Positions 1 through 10,706 of a stretch of 36,687 nucleotides of DNA are shown in pieces. Below the pieces are notes generated by a model. That model was not told the DNA's origin and ran no database searches. It saw only the letters and a program-made list of their open reading frames with translations. The translations under genes and the position numbers were made by a program. The first letter of the stretch is position 1. Each line of letters starts with the position of its first letter. This DNA comes from Asparagopsis taxiformis (lineage: Eukaryota; Rhodophyta; Florideophyceae; Bonnemaisoniales; Bonnemaisoniaceae): assembly GCA_030407315.1 (NCBI GenBank), contig JALQPE010000649.1, positions 1 through 36,687 of the forward strand, written 5' to 3'.

Positions 1-477
1 TTGCAGCAGTGAAATAAAGTCGCTCGTATTGGCGAAAGACGCCGGAACGAATTGCTGTGCTTGTAGCACGATACGTTTCCAATCTTGAAAAAAGATTACT
101 TGTAGGACGCGTCAACATCGACTTTCTCTGTAACGTGTATGGAGAAATACACGCCGATTCGATGACTGCAAAATTCCACGTGGACGAAAATACGAAACGT
201 GGCGATGAGGACCACGTTGAATTCAAATCGCGATTTTTGATCGCGATCAACCTGGCTACGTGTATGGGTCGTATCTGTGTTACATTTCCTCTACTGACAT
301 CTTGTCATGCTCTCTTTCGAGTCCGTTTTCTGACATCATCGCGCCACCGGCTGACACCACTCCGATGCCATTGCATCTGGCTCGTGTCCAGGCCAGGACC
401 GGTGACTAAAGCCAACCCAACGACTTTACATGTTGTTTCTTCAACCTTGCAATCAACAATTTCACACCACACCCAAC
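1..477. other. Left-edge non-coding stretch
   Basis: I see no supportable gene here. Open frames exist on both strands, but none shows a recognisable motif, and the longest overlaps the start of the sulfotransferase remnant in another frame. This is probably the 5' flank of that gene. Confidence 0.5.
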
Positions 478-1421
478 ATGAAGTCTGATATTCATAAAGC
501 GCAAGCAAAGCAATCGCCGCGTGTGAAATCCTTCCTCCTTATTCTATCAGGCGTCGCTCTCGGCGTTATAACTACGCTCGTCGGTGTTGTAATCTTGTCG
601 CCGATCAACCCTCTCAGTCCGGTCCCGTCCGTATGCCCGACCCGTACGACGCTGCGAGCGCTGGATGAAAACACAGTGCAATCTATAACCAATGGAAATG
701 TCGACTTCAAATACCTCAAAGATCCGGATATTCTCGTCGTTGGCATGGCAAGAGCGGTACGACCTCATTCTGGAATTGGATACCACTCAATGAAAGGTCA
801 AGTATATAATTGTTCGCGATTCGTTCAGAGCCTCGACTTATCACCGTGCTGGGGCGATGAGGTCGCTTATTTGTTCCAATTGAATTCTACTGAACGCATG
901 AGAATTCTCACCTCTCCAAAAAACGCTGCGCGTGGCACTCTGGCGAGACCCCTACGAAAGAATCATCTCGGTGTGGAAGTCCAAAATTACATGCGAGGGC
1001 AAGTTGTTCGGAACAGATCGTAATGGCCGGACAAGAGTTGTCAGAAATCTACGCAAGGTGGCGAATATGTCACCAGCACTATGCTTGAACATATCGGAAT
1101 TTGCAGATTCACTGGACAGCGTTCGATTACGCATTCACAATGGGATAACTGCAATGAAGAAATTAGACCTCACACAAGAGTTCAAGAACATTATACCGAT
1201 TCATCACGTATCACTCCGTGTTTACAGTCGCGGATGCTACGCGCGATTCGTCGCTGTTGAACGCAATTATTGAACGCATGCCATACAAGGATATCGCACG
1301 AGGCGGAATGCCCTATCTTCATGGGTCCATCGGTGAACGAATTGCCATTCCCGAAGAGGCAGCCATAAAGATTGCGGCTTTTGCTGCTCTTACTAAGCCG
1401 CGCCCACAACCGCTTGTCTAA
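478..1421 (+). pseudogene. Membrane sulfotransferase remnant, frame-broken
   Basis: The reading starts at an ATG at 478 and opens with a short basic tail and one hydrophobic segment at about residues 18-41, as in type II Golgi-anchored carbohydrate sulfotransferases. About 140 residues on, a second frame carries WRDPYERIISVWKSKI, which matches the PAPS 3'-phosphate-binding motif of the Sulfotransfer_2 family. A third frame ends with a helical tail (DSSLLNAIIERMPYK). The frame changes near a run of six A at 918-923 and again near 1220; both look like one extra base, or two missing. A clear 5'-phosphosulfate-binding motif (P-K-x-G-x-T/S type) is not visible, so the first third may be eroded as well. 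The family sulfates glycans, which fits a red alga with sulfated galactans, but the substrate is unknown. The alternative is a live gene with indel errors. Confidence 0.5.
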
Positions 1422-1554
1422 TTCAAGTGCCAGATTCTGTTTGCACATAGAAATCCAAATTGGCCTAATTAAATTCAAAGACTAAACGTCATCTACTCAT
1501 CAATGGTCTTCGTTTGCTTCTCTTCTACTACAGGGAACGCAACCCGTTCAGGTT

Positions 1555-4500
1555 TCACAACAGTCTCGTTCCCATTGTAAAACCAGCGCAAATTGGTCGC
1601 AAACACTTGACAGTGTCAATGCAGAATTTCCCAAGCGGCAAATCTGACAAATCGGTTCCAAACGGATCCGAAAGCTCAGTGGACCATCTCTCAATACCAA
1701 TTACGCCATATGCTATGATAACTACCACAGAATCGTCCACCACCCAGACGTCTCCACCAATCCAAATGGCAGCGTTATCAGCAAATCACCAGAAAGATGC
1801 GGATGTGCTGGACGTATCCAAATGGTAGCGGTATACTGATCATCCGTTCACACACGGCTGCATAGTCTTTGAAATTTTTTAGTTGGAAAAACAAAACCCA
1901 ATGCACCAACATACTGCAAGGTACTTCCTTCAATGTCGGGAACACGTGATCAGCAGCCGTCAGATATCCTCGAATCACATCCAGACAGTAGTCCCCTTTC
2001 TCCTCCACTCGCTCGACTCGTGCAATGTCTTCTGCGTTCATGACGTCTTTGAGAGACTCCGCACATGACCTCTTCCCTCGCAGACGCGCTGCTGTGACAA
2101 TAGAAAATGCCGCCAGATGCGCTGCAATTCTTTCCGAATCACCTTTGTGAAGTGTACCTTGCGGGAATGATTCAAGTATTCTGTTGCTGAACAACCGTGT
2201 ATCACGCAGAATCCCGTCTCGCCATGCTTGCAATGCTGTCACATACCGCCAATGACTGTCATATAGCCGGAAGCCCAGCAGAAGGAACAGTGCAAATCCA
2301 ACGTATTCTTCACAACGCTATCGATTGCAATTGGCACACAGAATGCCGGCGAGCATGATTCGTTCAACGGCCATTGACGACTATCCCCCATGCCAACAGA
2401 ACTGAACATCCCGAATATATTGCAACACCACTCAGCATCAGAAAGGTACAGCATGTACTATCATCAACAGCGATGTCCGTATGGAGACAGAACCAATTTT
2501 CCTCTCACGGTCAGAAAGGTTGACATACACTTCTTCAGCGACGGAATCATCTTCATTGAAATCTTCCCAGGCCCTTCCAGAGTTTTCAACAGATTCTACC
2601 ACCAAGCTTTTGTAACCGCCACGATAATTCTGCTGCACGAACAAAACGCCAGACACGATATTATCTGTCATTTGGTCCAGATTGAAATCGTTCAGGTCCC
2701 TTCCAAATGGTTGCTGAATTTCTTCGGCAATGGTGTACATTCTGAGGCAGACAATTGTGCATTCCAAAAGCTCTGTTAGTTCCTCTGTTCATGTCATTGA
2801 TTGCGCTGTGATCCCAAACTGTGCTTGTCCATGTCAACCTACCCGATGACTCCGTAGCCTATGATTGGAACCATAGAATTGCAAACCATCCTGCACAAGA
2901 GAAAAGCGAGATTGCATCATTACAAAGGAGTCACGTTAATGTTGTCAGACTTTCATTCATTAACAATCTGATGAATGATATCAACACAGGACGTCAAATC
3001 TTACCGTTTGACTCAGCCAAAACAAATGGAACTAGGATGAACCAAATGCCAATTAAAGCGCGAAGTAGAATCATAAAACCGCGCGCAATTGGAAATGATT
3101 TGATGAACTTGCACCGTCGCACAGATTCCTGTATGATATCGAGTTCAAATTGAGGATGATTTGCTCGCATGCCATGAATAACAGGCGAAGAGGTTCCAAA
3201 CCCATCGGGGCGACATAATCCTGAGAAATGATAAGCTCGAATAACATCAACACAGTATTCAGACATGCTATCTGCAGAGATGATACTTCCAATATCCCTC
3301 CTAGAGAGTAGACCTTTCAGCTCTCTCACATCTCGTTCGCCCCGCAGTTCCATCTTGAGTGCAATAGGAACAGCTGCAATATGCCCGAGTACTCGGTCCA
3401 GATCACCTTTGTGCCAAGTTCCCGCCTCAGTCAACATAAGCCACTGTACAGACAACGAATGACACGCAGCCCGAAGGTCATCTCCCCATACATTTCCAGC
3501 TTCCAAGTATCTTTCGAATGCTGTTTGCACAAAAAAGCCAAGTAGCATAAACGCTGGAAACCCAATGTATGTCACAACAATGCCGTCAATAGAAACTCTG
3601 GATTCCCACCACCTAGTATTTTCCGCATCCCGCTTTGACAAATACGACACATAACACCGATAGCAGTCCATACTGCCACAGCAACAAGAGCCCACCACGG
3701 AACACTTCGCACCATGTGAGCAAAAAAACGTTCGCTTCGTCATCGCCTGTTTTGGACCGGAGAATCGCGGTATTGGTTTCTCAGCAAAATATTTGCGTTA
3801 ACCTCTTCTTCTGAGAATGTTGCTAAATTGTATCGGTCTTGCACTTTCTTGCCTATAAGATTAGAACCAATTCGAGCTTGTCCATCGGGTGGAGATTCAT
3901 ACACATGATGGGTGTAGTCCCAATTTGCAGACCGCACAGCTTCAACCAATCTTTCAGTCGACTCTGTCATCATTGTGTCCACAGGTATGTCAAGGTCATC
4001 GTCACCAATTGGATCTACTAACGTTGTTGCAAGCGATTCCAGAGCAAGAATTCCGTAGGCAATCATCGGGGCCCAAAGAATGGTGAAGAATCCAGTCTGC
4101 GAAGTCATGCTGAACGGTAGCAGAATCAACCAAAGATAGGTGAAAATCCTTTGATGATTGGTGTAACTTTTTACGACTGGAACCTCTTGATGTTTTCAGC
4201 TTGCTCACAATGTACCGAGCATGTAGAATCGGATATAAAATGTGACCATGAGTGGTAGTGGTACATGTGGTTGCTTCTTCATCAAATTCAAATCAGATTC
4301 TTCGCTGGGAACATCAACAGACAACAGATATGCTTCTGCTGTCATGATACAATATCGTACCGGATCTGAACTATTTACGCATTTTGCGTAATCTTCATCT
4401 GTAATCAAACGCTCTTCCTCGCTTTGCTTGGTACCAAGAAGATGATCTCTCAGAAATAGGGGCACTTGCATCAAATGCGCAAATATCCTTTCCTTGTCAT

Positions 4501-7244
4501 TCTTGTGCCATGTACCGGCTTGATATCCAGTCGTTACTTCCATAATGATCGACCTCAGTTCTTTTTCAAGCTTCGATATAAGTGCTCCAGCATTCTGGTA
4601 CCTGCCCATCGCATCTGAAGCTCGGAAAGACAGAATCAAAAAGAGTGCAAACCCAATCTCAAGCAAGATACTATTGTCAATATCTACCGGACTGCACCAC
4701 TCATTGCATCCTATGTTTCTTCGATCATCATCCCACACAAACGAAAGACCGTAAGAGATGAATACTGCAGCGACAATCCACAGTGTGATCAAGAACTGCG
4801 AAAGCAGTGGTACTGGCGGTAAATGGTGGAAAATCTGCTGGACTGCATTCTTCATCGTCATCTGAACCGTGTGACTGTTGCCAACTGGTTGAAGTTTGCA
4901 CACAGGACTATGGAAACCTCTATTGTAATCACTCGATTCGTGCACAAACTCCTCTGCTCCGGAGCGTGTCTCCTTATATATGTCATGAACCAAGTCCTTG
5001 ATCTCTGTACAGAACATGTCGAGAGGAATATCATTTGGGTCTGTACCAAACGGATCGGACAATTCATTGCCCATCACAAGGAGTTTTATGACGGAATATG
5101 CAATCGGAGGAAGGTAAAGGTAGGAAAGAAAGCCATTTGCCTCGACAAACGCCAACGGGAAAAGTATAAGCCAAAACACAGCAAACACATGGAGGTGAAT
5201 CGTAAAGGAAGGTGAAATGGGAACCTCCCTCATCGTAACACATGCAAGCATCACATTCTCAATATGTTTGAAGCGATCCATCGACATGAGCAAACAATGG
5301 TTCACAGGGCGCTTTTGAGACGAAACAGTGTGCTTGTCTCGCCGATCCAAACTGGCAAGATATGCATAGACAACACGAAGACAGTAGTTCACAATGTTTT
5401 GAGATTCAGACATGGCTTGAATGTCTTCTGGAGCAAGGATTCCCTGCAGCTCAGATAGGTCGCGGCTATCACGAAGTTTCTGCTTGCCAGCATACGCCAC
5501 TGCCACAACATGAGAAAAGAAACGCTCAATATCTCTTGCATGCCAGGTTCCATTCTTGCACATGATAGCTATCTCCGAAACCAAGGTGGTTATGTTTGGC
5601 TTGAGGTCTGTTTCCCATAACTCGAGGCCATGCCAGTATCGGCCATATGCGTCGTTGATCCAGAAGCCCATGAGCAAGAAGAGACCGAGACCAACGTAGG
5701 CTGTTGTGGACGAACTGAGCGGGATATAAAGGCACCACCAGCGACATCCTGGCTCGGCACTATCCTCTCTGTCTCCTGCCACGCCTCGAGTGAGAAATAC
5801 AACAAAGGATACCCATGCGAGGAAGACGAGTAATGACAAGACTACTGCTTTGTCAATTGAAGGAGGACAAATCCTAGCGAAAAAGGTGATGATAGCATTT
5901 TTGTTCGGAGGCTTTTTCTCGCCTACACGTTCAGCTTCGAGCCAGTAGGGTGTTTCGTGTTCGGGCTTGATAACTTCAATTAATGGACGTTCTTCGTGCC
6001 AAAAGTTGAGGATACGCAGGGCGTTGGTACTTGCCAATCGATTGAGCTTGACGTCCTGTATATCAAATCCAAAGGGCTCGTTAAGGGCGGTTGCGACAAC
6101 GAAAAGCATGCCGATTCCATATGTGATAAGGACGGCCCATAATGGAGTGAACCTGAGATGAGGCAAAAGATTTACATGTCAGAAAGGGCTGGAAGGTGTA
6201 CACAAAAGAGTTGAAAGCAACATACCATCCGCTGGACTCGACTAGAGCAAGAGGAAGAAGGAAGAGCCAAATATAGAGGAAAACTCGAAGGTGGTTGACG
6301 TAGCCGTGGGCGGGTTGAAATTGGGCAATTCGAATCAATTCTGAAGAGATTGAATCCACGCTGTCAACAACGAGAATTTGATAAAATTGTACACCAACAC
6401 CAGTGGGAGATTGAGCAATGGCGGGCTGAAAACCGGCCATTGAAGTGGTTTCTGAAGATGATAAATAACCTCTCACTACACGCATGCAATGAATATGCAT
6501 TTCTTGCGATTGAATGATGTCATCCACATCAAGCGGGTGCAGAATCTTATCAAGCTGCTGACGCTCCCTCTCGCCTCGCAACATCATCTTGAGTGCGATT
6601 GGATAGGCCATGAGATGGGCCATGATTCTCTGACGGTCGTTTCCATGCCAGTGGCCATCCTCATAAAGCTGTACAAAATTACGAACCAACATACGGAGGT
6701 GTCCCATGGTGCTATTCCATACGGTGTGTCCAGCACGATGACGATATGTCGCCTCACGGATGAAAAAGCCGAGGAGAACGAATAGGGCCCAGCCGACGCC
6801 ATACACAATCGAGGAAGAGATGAGGAAGCTCGAGGTCCAAAATGGAAGTGAGAGAGTGGAGAAATTGCTATCACCAAAGGCGTAGGCTATCATCATGACA
6901 GCGGAGGACCATACGACCTGAAAGGTCAGCATGACCCATGGAATGGTATGCAGAATGGTTGTGAAAGCATTTATTTTGGACGGCAATGGCTCGGCAGGGC
7001 CCGACCCGAGACGACCTGTTCGCTCGGCATGTTTGAGAAACTGTGCCACGGAAGCATGTGAGAACTCGAGGTAGGAACGATGGGAAGACTCGGGAGATTC
7101 TATATTGCTGGGTGTGGTGCGGTCAGAGAGTGTTTCATCTGTGGAACGCATTAGAGAAGGGTGGGTAAGATTCGTCAAGGTCGGTGTGCATTCGAGCAAC
7201 GATAGACTGCAAGAGAAGCTCGAGCGATTCGAGACATGATTCAT
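1555..7244 (-). CDS. Five-module tandem bestrophin-like channel protein
   Basis: Bestrophins (UPF0187) form pentameric anion/bicarbonate channels. This gene carries five successive bestrophin-like modules of about 310-350 residues. Each has a hydrophobic TM1, a TM2 ending in a LLGF-x-A-x-RY pattern, a G-x-WH-x-x-D-x-x-R box followed by an LRG-type helix, a conserved Cys before a YL pair, a P-x-x-L-P-x-x-L-V-E-x-x-GW TM4, and a PFG-x-D-x-x-D calcium-clasp-like motif. The five clasp versions are EPFGFDIQD, DPFGTDPND, DPIGDDDLD, QPFGRDLND and DPFGTDLSD. I start at the ATG at 7244; about 90 low-complexity residues precede TM1. Modules 1-3 read cleanly through introns 6153-6225 and 4149-4208. Modules 4-5 keep all motifs and have plausible introns 3747-3802, 2891-3004 and 2742-2842. 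They also need about eight small frame corrections (near 3725, 3620, 2869, 2445, 2387, 2309, 1783 and 1727). The full product would be about 1,750 residues. It is either an intact giant gene with indel errors or one decaying at its 3' end. Confidence 0.75.
2742..2842 (-). other. Intron 5 of the tandem bestrophin gene (101 nt)
   Basis: GTAGGTTG donor and TGTCTGCCTCAG acceptor, phase 2. Splicing gives exactly 13 residues between the Tyr-Gly of the last helix and the PFG motif, the same spacing as in the other modules. Confidence 0.75.
2891..3004 (-). other. Intron 4 of the tandem bestrophin gene (114 nt)
   Basis: GTAAGATT donor, pyrimidine-rich tract and CTTGTGCAG acceptor. It falls in the codon for the Gly of the conserved Asn-Gly-Trp in TM4 of module 4, the same place as intron 1 in module 1. 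This supports module duplication with the intron. Confidence 0.75.
3747..3802 (-). other. Possible intron 3 of the tandem bestrophin gene (56 nt)
   Basis: GTTAAC donor and CCAAAACAG acceptor. It removes an in-frame TGA in the linker between modules 3 and 4. The frame it enters is not the one that encodes TM1 of module 4, so a further indel in the seven-base T run just downstream (3722-3728) is needed. Confidence 0.4.
4149..4208 (-). other. Intron 2 of the tandem bestrophin gene (60 nt)
   Basis: GTGAGC donor and ATCATCAAAG acceptor, phase 2. Removing it restores a continuous TM4 in module 3 (LGTLIFTYLWLILLPF). Confidence 0.8.
6153..6225 (-). other. Intron 1 of the tandem bestrophin gene (73 nt)
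   Basis: GTATGT donor and CTCATCTCAG acceptor. Removing it joins the TM4 Ser-Ser-Gly-Trp of module 1 to Phe-Thr-Pro-Leu-Trp and the module's PFG motif in frame. Confidence 0.85.
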
Positions 7245-7597
7245 ATATTCTACGTGTTCAACGCCATCTAAACCGCACCGAGCGAGCACGTCCTAAACGC
7301 TCAGCGCAACTCAGCTTTGAGGTCGCGATGTTCAACGAGTGGTACACCTGATCAGGTGCCGATTGATGATCGCTGATTGGTCGTGTAGTATCTGGCGTGC
7401 GATCAAACCGATTTTCTGTTCGTCGTGAAAGATATTCCACGTATGATATTTGGCCTACCAGAGGCCGTCTGCAAAAGTAACTTGTGCATCCAACCTTGGT
7501 ATGATAATTTGCGTGTGGTTCGCAAACTCATCAATTGAAAATTTGAAATATTACATTCAACTCGACCCTGCCCCTGCCCGGCTGGGTACGTTCAAGT
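7245..7597. promoter_or_regulatory. Divergent promoter region, bestrophin / COG3-like
   Basis: This 353-bp stretch separates the start of the tandem bestrophin gene (minus) from the COG3-like gene (plus). I see no recognisable TATA box or repeated operator; its role as a promoter is inferred from the head-to-head layout. Confidence 0.4.
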
Positions 7598-9196
7598 ATG
7601 TCGCAATTCTGGCAACAAGTCGAGCAAGCGTGCGTCAAGTTATCGACAACAAACTATTCCCACCATGGCGCCAATTATCCCACTCCGTGCACAACCTCCT
7701 TGACGTCACTTCTCCAAGCTGTCTCCCCAGTCTTCGAAACCAATGCGCAAGTGGATGCGTGCGCACGCGCTCTCACCCAAACCGACGCCCTTCTGGCCCC
7801 AATTCAAACATCGCTCGAGGCTCTAGTCGACACGCTCCAAGCGTCACTCGCAACTGCTGATCAAACCTGTCAAAGCTTTCATTCGACACACGAGCAGCTG
7901 CGCACACTTGCCGATATCACGACTCATCTCGATATTTTCTGTCAGCAAGTGCACATACCGTCGTCGCTACAAACCAGCATCGAGCAAGCAGACGTGCATG
8001 GCGAGCAGTTTCAAAACTCGCTTGCAGCGCTATCCACCAAATTGGCTTTTTCTGCTTTGCATCCCAACGACAATGCGCAGCTGCTCGATTGCATGAAACA
8101 AACGGCTTTGCAAAGGATTGACAATCGTTTGCAGCATACAATGCACTTGTTGCAGGTACCGTCGACAAATTTTGTCATCATAAGGGACAGTCTGTTGTGT
8201 AGCAAAAAGTACCTCATTGAATTTGCACTTGATCATGCTGATCACATCGTTGCACGAGTTGCGCGACAATACGCCCAAGTCGCTGCCCAGTTTCTACAGC
8301 GCGAGGTGACAGTGTACTGTGAAGCGTTGGCGGCCAATCGGACACAATACGATCGTAGTCGTGATGATTCATTTTCACTGCTGTCCAATATTGTCTCTGA
8401 CGCGTTAGGATCTTCGGTGGAAGCGGAGGATACATCGATTGAAGAGAGCTTAGATCGGTGCAAACGCTCGCTACGTCAGGTTGCAACTGCGCCACTATCA
8501 GCGACAGAGCTTTCTTTGCAATTGGGCGGTCGTCATCTCCAACTCGAGCAAGTTGTTAGTAATTGCACTAGATTTTTCATAAATCTGATTGAGAAGGAAC
8601 AGCAGTTCCTGTGCGATACTTTTGGACAAGATTGGACAATTCTGCTCGTAGACATGTGCGCTGGGAAAACGGATGCGCTGTTACAATTGATTAGTGATCA
8701 ATTGAAATGTATATCGCAACAAAGCAATTCTGCAGTGGTTGGCGTATTCATAGCGTTGTTGACGGGGAGGAACTATCGTAGTCGTATTTGCAAGGTGCAC
8801 ACTGTTGATCCGCGGATAGAATTACTGGTGCGAGTCGAGAAAGCACTGCAAATGTGCTTACTGAGGGAAATTGAGCGACGATCGGAAGACTTGCGTCAAC
8901 ACGAGTCGGAGGCATGTCTGCGGAGGCAGCTGGATTTGATTGGTAATATCGCAGCAATTGTCGAGAGTAGCCGAGAGCAAGTTGATGCGGCAGACATTTG
9001 TGAGCTTGTGCAACGACGATTACTGGGATTAGCAAAGGACATGATGGCATGCGTCGATGAGTACAGATGTGTGAAACGTCAAGTGCACGATTTGGGCAAA
9101 CTGCTGGAAGCTGTGAATGGAATGGAAGCGATTGGAGAAGTTGTAATGGAAGCGTTTGAAGCGAAATCGGAGGAGCTGGCACGTAGTGTGAATTGA
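7598..9196 (+). CDS. COG3-like conserved oligomeric Golgi complex subunit
   Basis: A 532-residue, mostly helical, soluble protein in one exon, starting at the ATG at 7598. Residues around 85-190 follow the Sec34/COG3 pattern: a helical Q/H/L-rich segment, then LDIFCQQVHIP (compare the family's L-x-x-F-x-x-L-x-x-x-L-x-x-P), a paired helix, and a CMKQTALQRIDNRL helix. Further on, a Cys-x-x-Phe...Glu-x-Gln-x-Leu segment near residues 325-345 resembles the family's conserved middle. COG3 belongs to lobe A of the COG vesicle tether, acting in retrograde intra-Golgi traffic. The usual length is about 750-830 residues, so this copy is short, mainly at the C-terminus, and divergent. Other helical tethers such as Vps52 or an exocyst subunit cannot be excluded. 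It converges with the DP gene 194 bp downstream. Confidence 0.55.
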   Translation: MSQFWQQVEQACVKLSTTNYSHHGANYPTPCTTSLTSLLQAVSPVFETNAQVDACARALTQTDALLAPIQTSLEALVDTLQASLATADQTCQSFHSTHEQLRTLADITTHLDIFCQQVHIPSSLQTSIEQADVHGEQFQNSLAALSTKLAFSALHPNDNAQLLDCMKQTALQRIDNRLQHTMHLLQVPSTNFVIIRDSLLCSKKYLIEFALDHADHIVARVARQYAQVAAQFLQREVTVYCEALAANRTQYDRSRDDSFSLLSNIVSDALGSSVEAEDTSIEESLDRCKRSLRQVATAPLSATELSLQLGGRHLQLEQVVSNCTRFFINLIEKEQQFLCDTFGQDWTILLVDMCAGKTDALLQLISDQLKCISQQSNSAVVGVFIALLTGRNYRSRICKVHTVDPRIELLVRVEKALQMCLLREIERRSEDLRQHESEACLRRQLDLIGNIAAIVESSREQVDAADICELVQRRLLGLAKDMMACVDEYRCVKRQVHDLGKLLEAVNGMEAIGEVVMEAFEAKSEELARSVN

Positions 9197-9389
9197 ATCG
9201 TACGTATCGATGCGAGGCGTAGCGAAGTGGCGCGCGAGAACGTTGCAATCAACCGAGTGTGATCCATTAAAATTTCAATGTTTTATTAGGGACGTTACGT
9301 CATCAACACAACAACATTGCAGGCATCGCATGCGATGCATCTGGATAAATAAATTTCTTTATGGTACACAACAACTTTTGCCACTCGCA

Positions 9390-10706
9390 CTATCCAAAGT
9401 CCAAGCCGCGTCGAGTGTCGCCCGCAAACGCCGCTTGCCGCAACGCCAGCTCTGGCGGAACACTCGCACTTCCACCACCTGTACCCGGTGTCACATTGGT
9501 GCCATTCGTCACCGGCGATGCATCGTTGCCATCGTACAACTTTCGCCACATAAACCCATCATCCAGCACATGCTGCTCACTTCGGTCCGCCGGTTCGTGC
9601 TGACAAACCTGACCAACAATCGAGTACCCGTCATGAATCTGAAACGGAGCGTCAAATTGAAACACCATTTGCTCCCGATTGTCCTCCATTTCCAATGACA
9701 ATGCGGTGGAGGCACTGGTGCTCACCATGACAAACGGCAGTTCGACCCGTTTCGGCTCCGGTCTCGCAAATTCCAAATCGTCACCCACAAACACATCGGA
9801 GCCCGTCGTCAATCCAGCGCCATCGCGTGAAATATTGCGACTCACAATTCTTTGCAACCCCTCACGCTGCGAACGAAGTTCAGCAATACGTGCATGCTTC
9901 TCCTTTATGCGTTCACGAGCATTGTGCATGTCACTCTGCAATTCACGCAGCGTACTGTCTGTATTGAGACGAGGCAAAGCGGACGAGCTGCAAGCATCGC
10001 CGGGGCGTAAGCCGGTGCGATGCATGAAGCCGGCAACACCACGCCACTGTACATCTTTTTTACACCGGTCCACAAAGCCCATGGAGGACAGCACATTTAA
10101 TGCATCGTATACGCGACGTCGAATATTCTTCTCCTCATCCACAGCATCGAAAGAAATAGCGGATGCACGCAGTCGACTAAACGTATCCTGCACTAGTTCA
10201 TCGGCCACGGAGGCGTACGACGTCGTACCGTATTTTTGCAATTTGTGCGCAATGGAAATAGCAAATGTCTTGAGACCTCGCGGGGGCGCCTTTTGACGAC
10301 GCGTCGTCGACGGCGACGGCGCTGCAGTCGGGGTGCAAGCGGGGGAAGGATCGGGAGGCGGTAGCGGTTGCAGATTGGCGTGTACAAACGGTCGTTGAAA
10401 ATTGTGTTGCGGCAGAGCGTTGGGCGCACTGGCCGGTTGCAAATATGGACTGTGATAATGCCGTTGGCGACGCTGTGCATTGGCAGGCGAAACAGCGTAT
10501 CGGTCAAAGGATGGTGGATCATGCATGGACGCTGTCGGTTCCAGTTTGATGCATGATGAATCCTTGTGGTCGATACGACGCCGTTTGCGCATGCGCGCGC
10601 GACGCTGCGGTGAAATCGGTGCGGCGGCAGCTGCAGCGGCGGCGGCGGCTGCAGCAGCTGCAACAGCAGCGGTGGCGTTGTAGGGATCGGAACGTTCAAA
10701 AGTCAT
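9390..10706 (-). CDS. DP transcription factor (E2F dimerisation partner)
   Basis: 438 residues, from the first in-frame ATG at 10706. DP proteins pair with E2F on promoters of S-phase genes. The N-terminus holds a run of alanines and a Pro/His-rich region. The winged-helix DNA-binding domain follows at about residues 134-215: GLKTFAISIAHKLQKYGTTS, then VADELV and the diagnostic RRRVYDALNVLSSMGFVDR recognition helix. A coiled segment (residues about 255-290, ERIKEKHARIAELRSQRE) corresponds to the dimerisation helix. A C-terminal sheet (LPFVMVSTSASTALSLEM ... FQFDAPFQIHDGYSIV) matches the DP marked-box region. DP rather than E2F is supported by the KKDVQW ending of the DNA-binding domain and the F-x-F-D-x-x-F-x-I-H-D signature. 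It is intronless. The neighbours COG3-like and ispG are functionally unrelated. Confidence 0.88.
   Translation of the reverse strand: MTFERSDPYNATAAVAAAAAAAAAAAAAAPISPQRRARMRKRRRIDHKDSSCIKLEPTASMHDPPSFDRYAVSPANAQRRQRHYHSPYLQPASAPNALPQHNFQRPFVHANLQPLPPPDPSPACTPTAAPSPSTTRRQKAPPRGLKTFAISIAHKLQKYGTTSYASVADELVQDTFSRLRASAISFDAVDEEKNIRRRVYDALNVLSSMGFVDRCKKDVQWRGVAGFMHRTGLRPGDACSSSALPRLNTDSTLRELQSDMHNARERIKEKHARIAELRSQREGLQRIVSRNISRDGAGLTTGSDVFVGDDLEFARPEPKRVELPFVMVSTSASTALSLEMEDNREQMVFQFDAPFQIHDGYSIVGQVCQHEPADRSEQHVLDDGFMWRKLYDGNDASPVTNGTNVTPGTGGGSASVPPELALRQAAFAGDTRRGLDFG
10620..10680 (-). repeat. GCN trinucleotide tract encoding polyalanine in DP
   Basis: Mixed GCN codons on the minus strand give about 14 consecutive alanines plus flanking Ala residues near residue 20 of the DP protein. 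Mixed synonymous codons suggest an old, fairly stable tract rather than a recent slippage expansion. Confidence 0.8.

Noticed and set aside
57..488. 143-residue plus-strand open frame
   Set aside because: No motif, odd composition, and it overlaps the sulfotransferase start in a different frame.
4807..5215. Plus-strand open frames opposite the bestrophin gene
   Set aside because: They are antisense to well-conserved bestrophin modules and show no motif of their own.
10193..10699. 168-residue minus-strand frame inside DP
   Set aside because: Overlaps the DP coding region in another frame; Pro/Arg/His bias comes from the GC-rich repeat.
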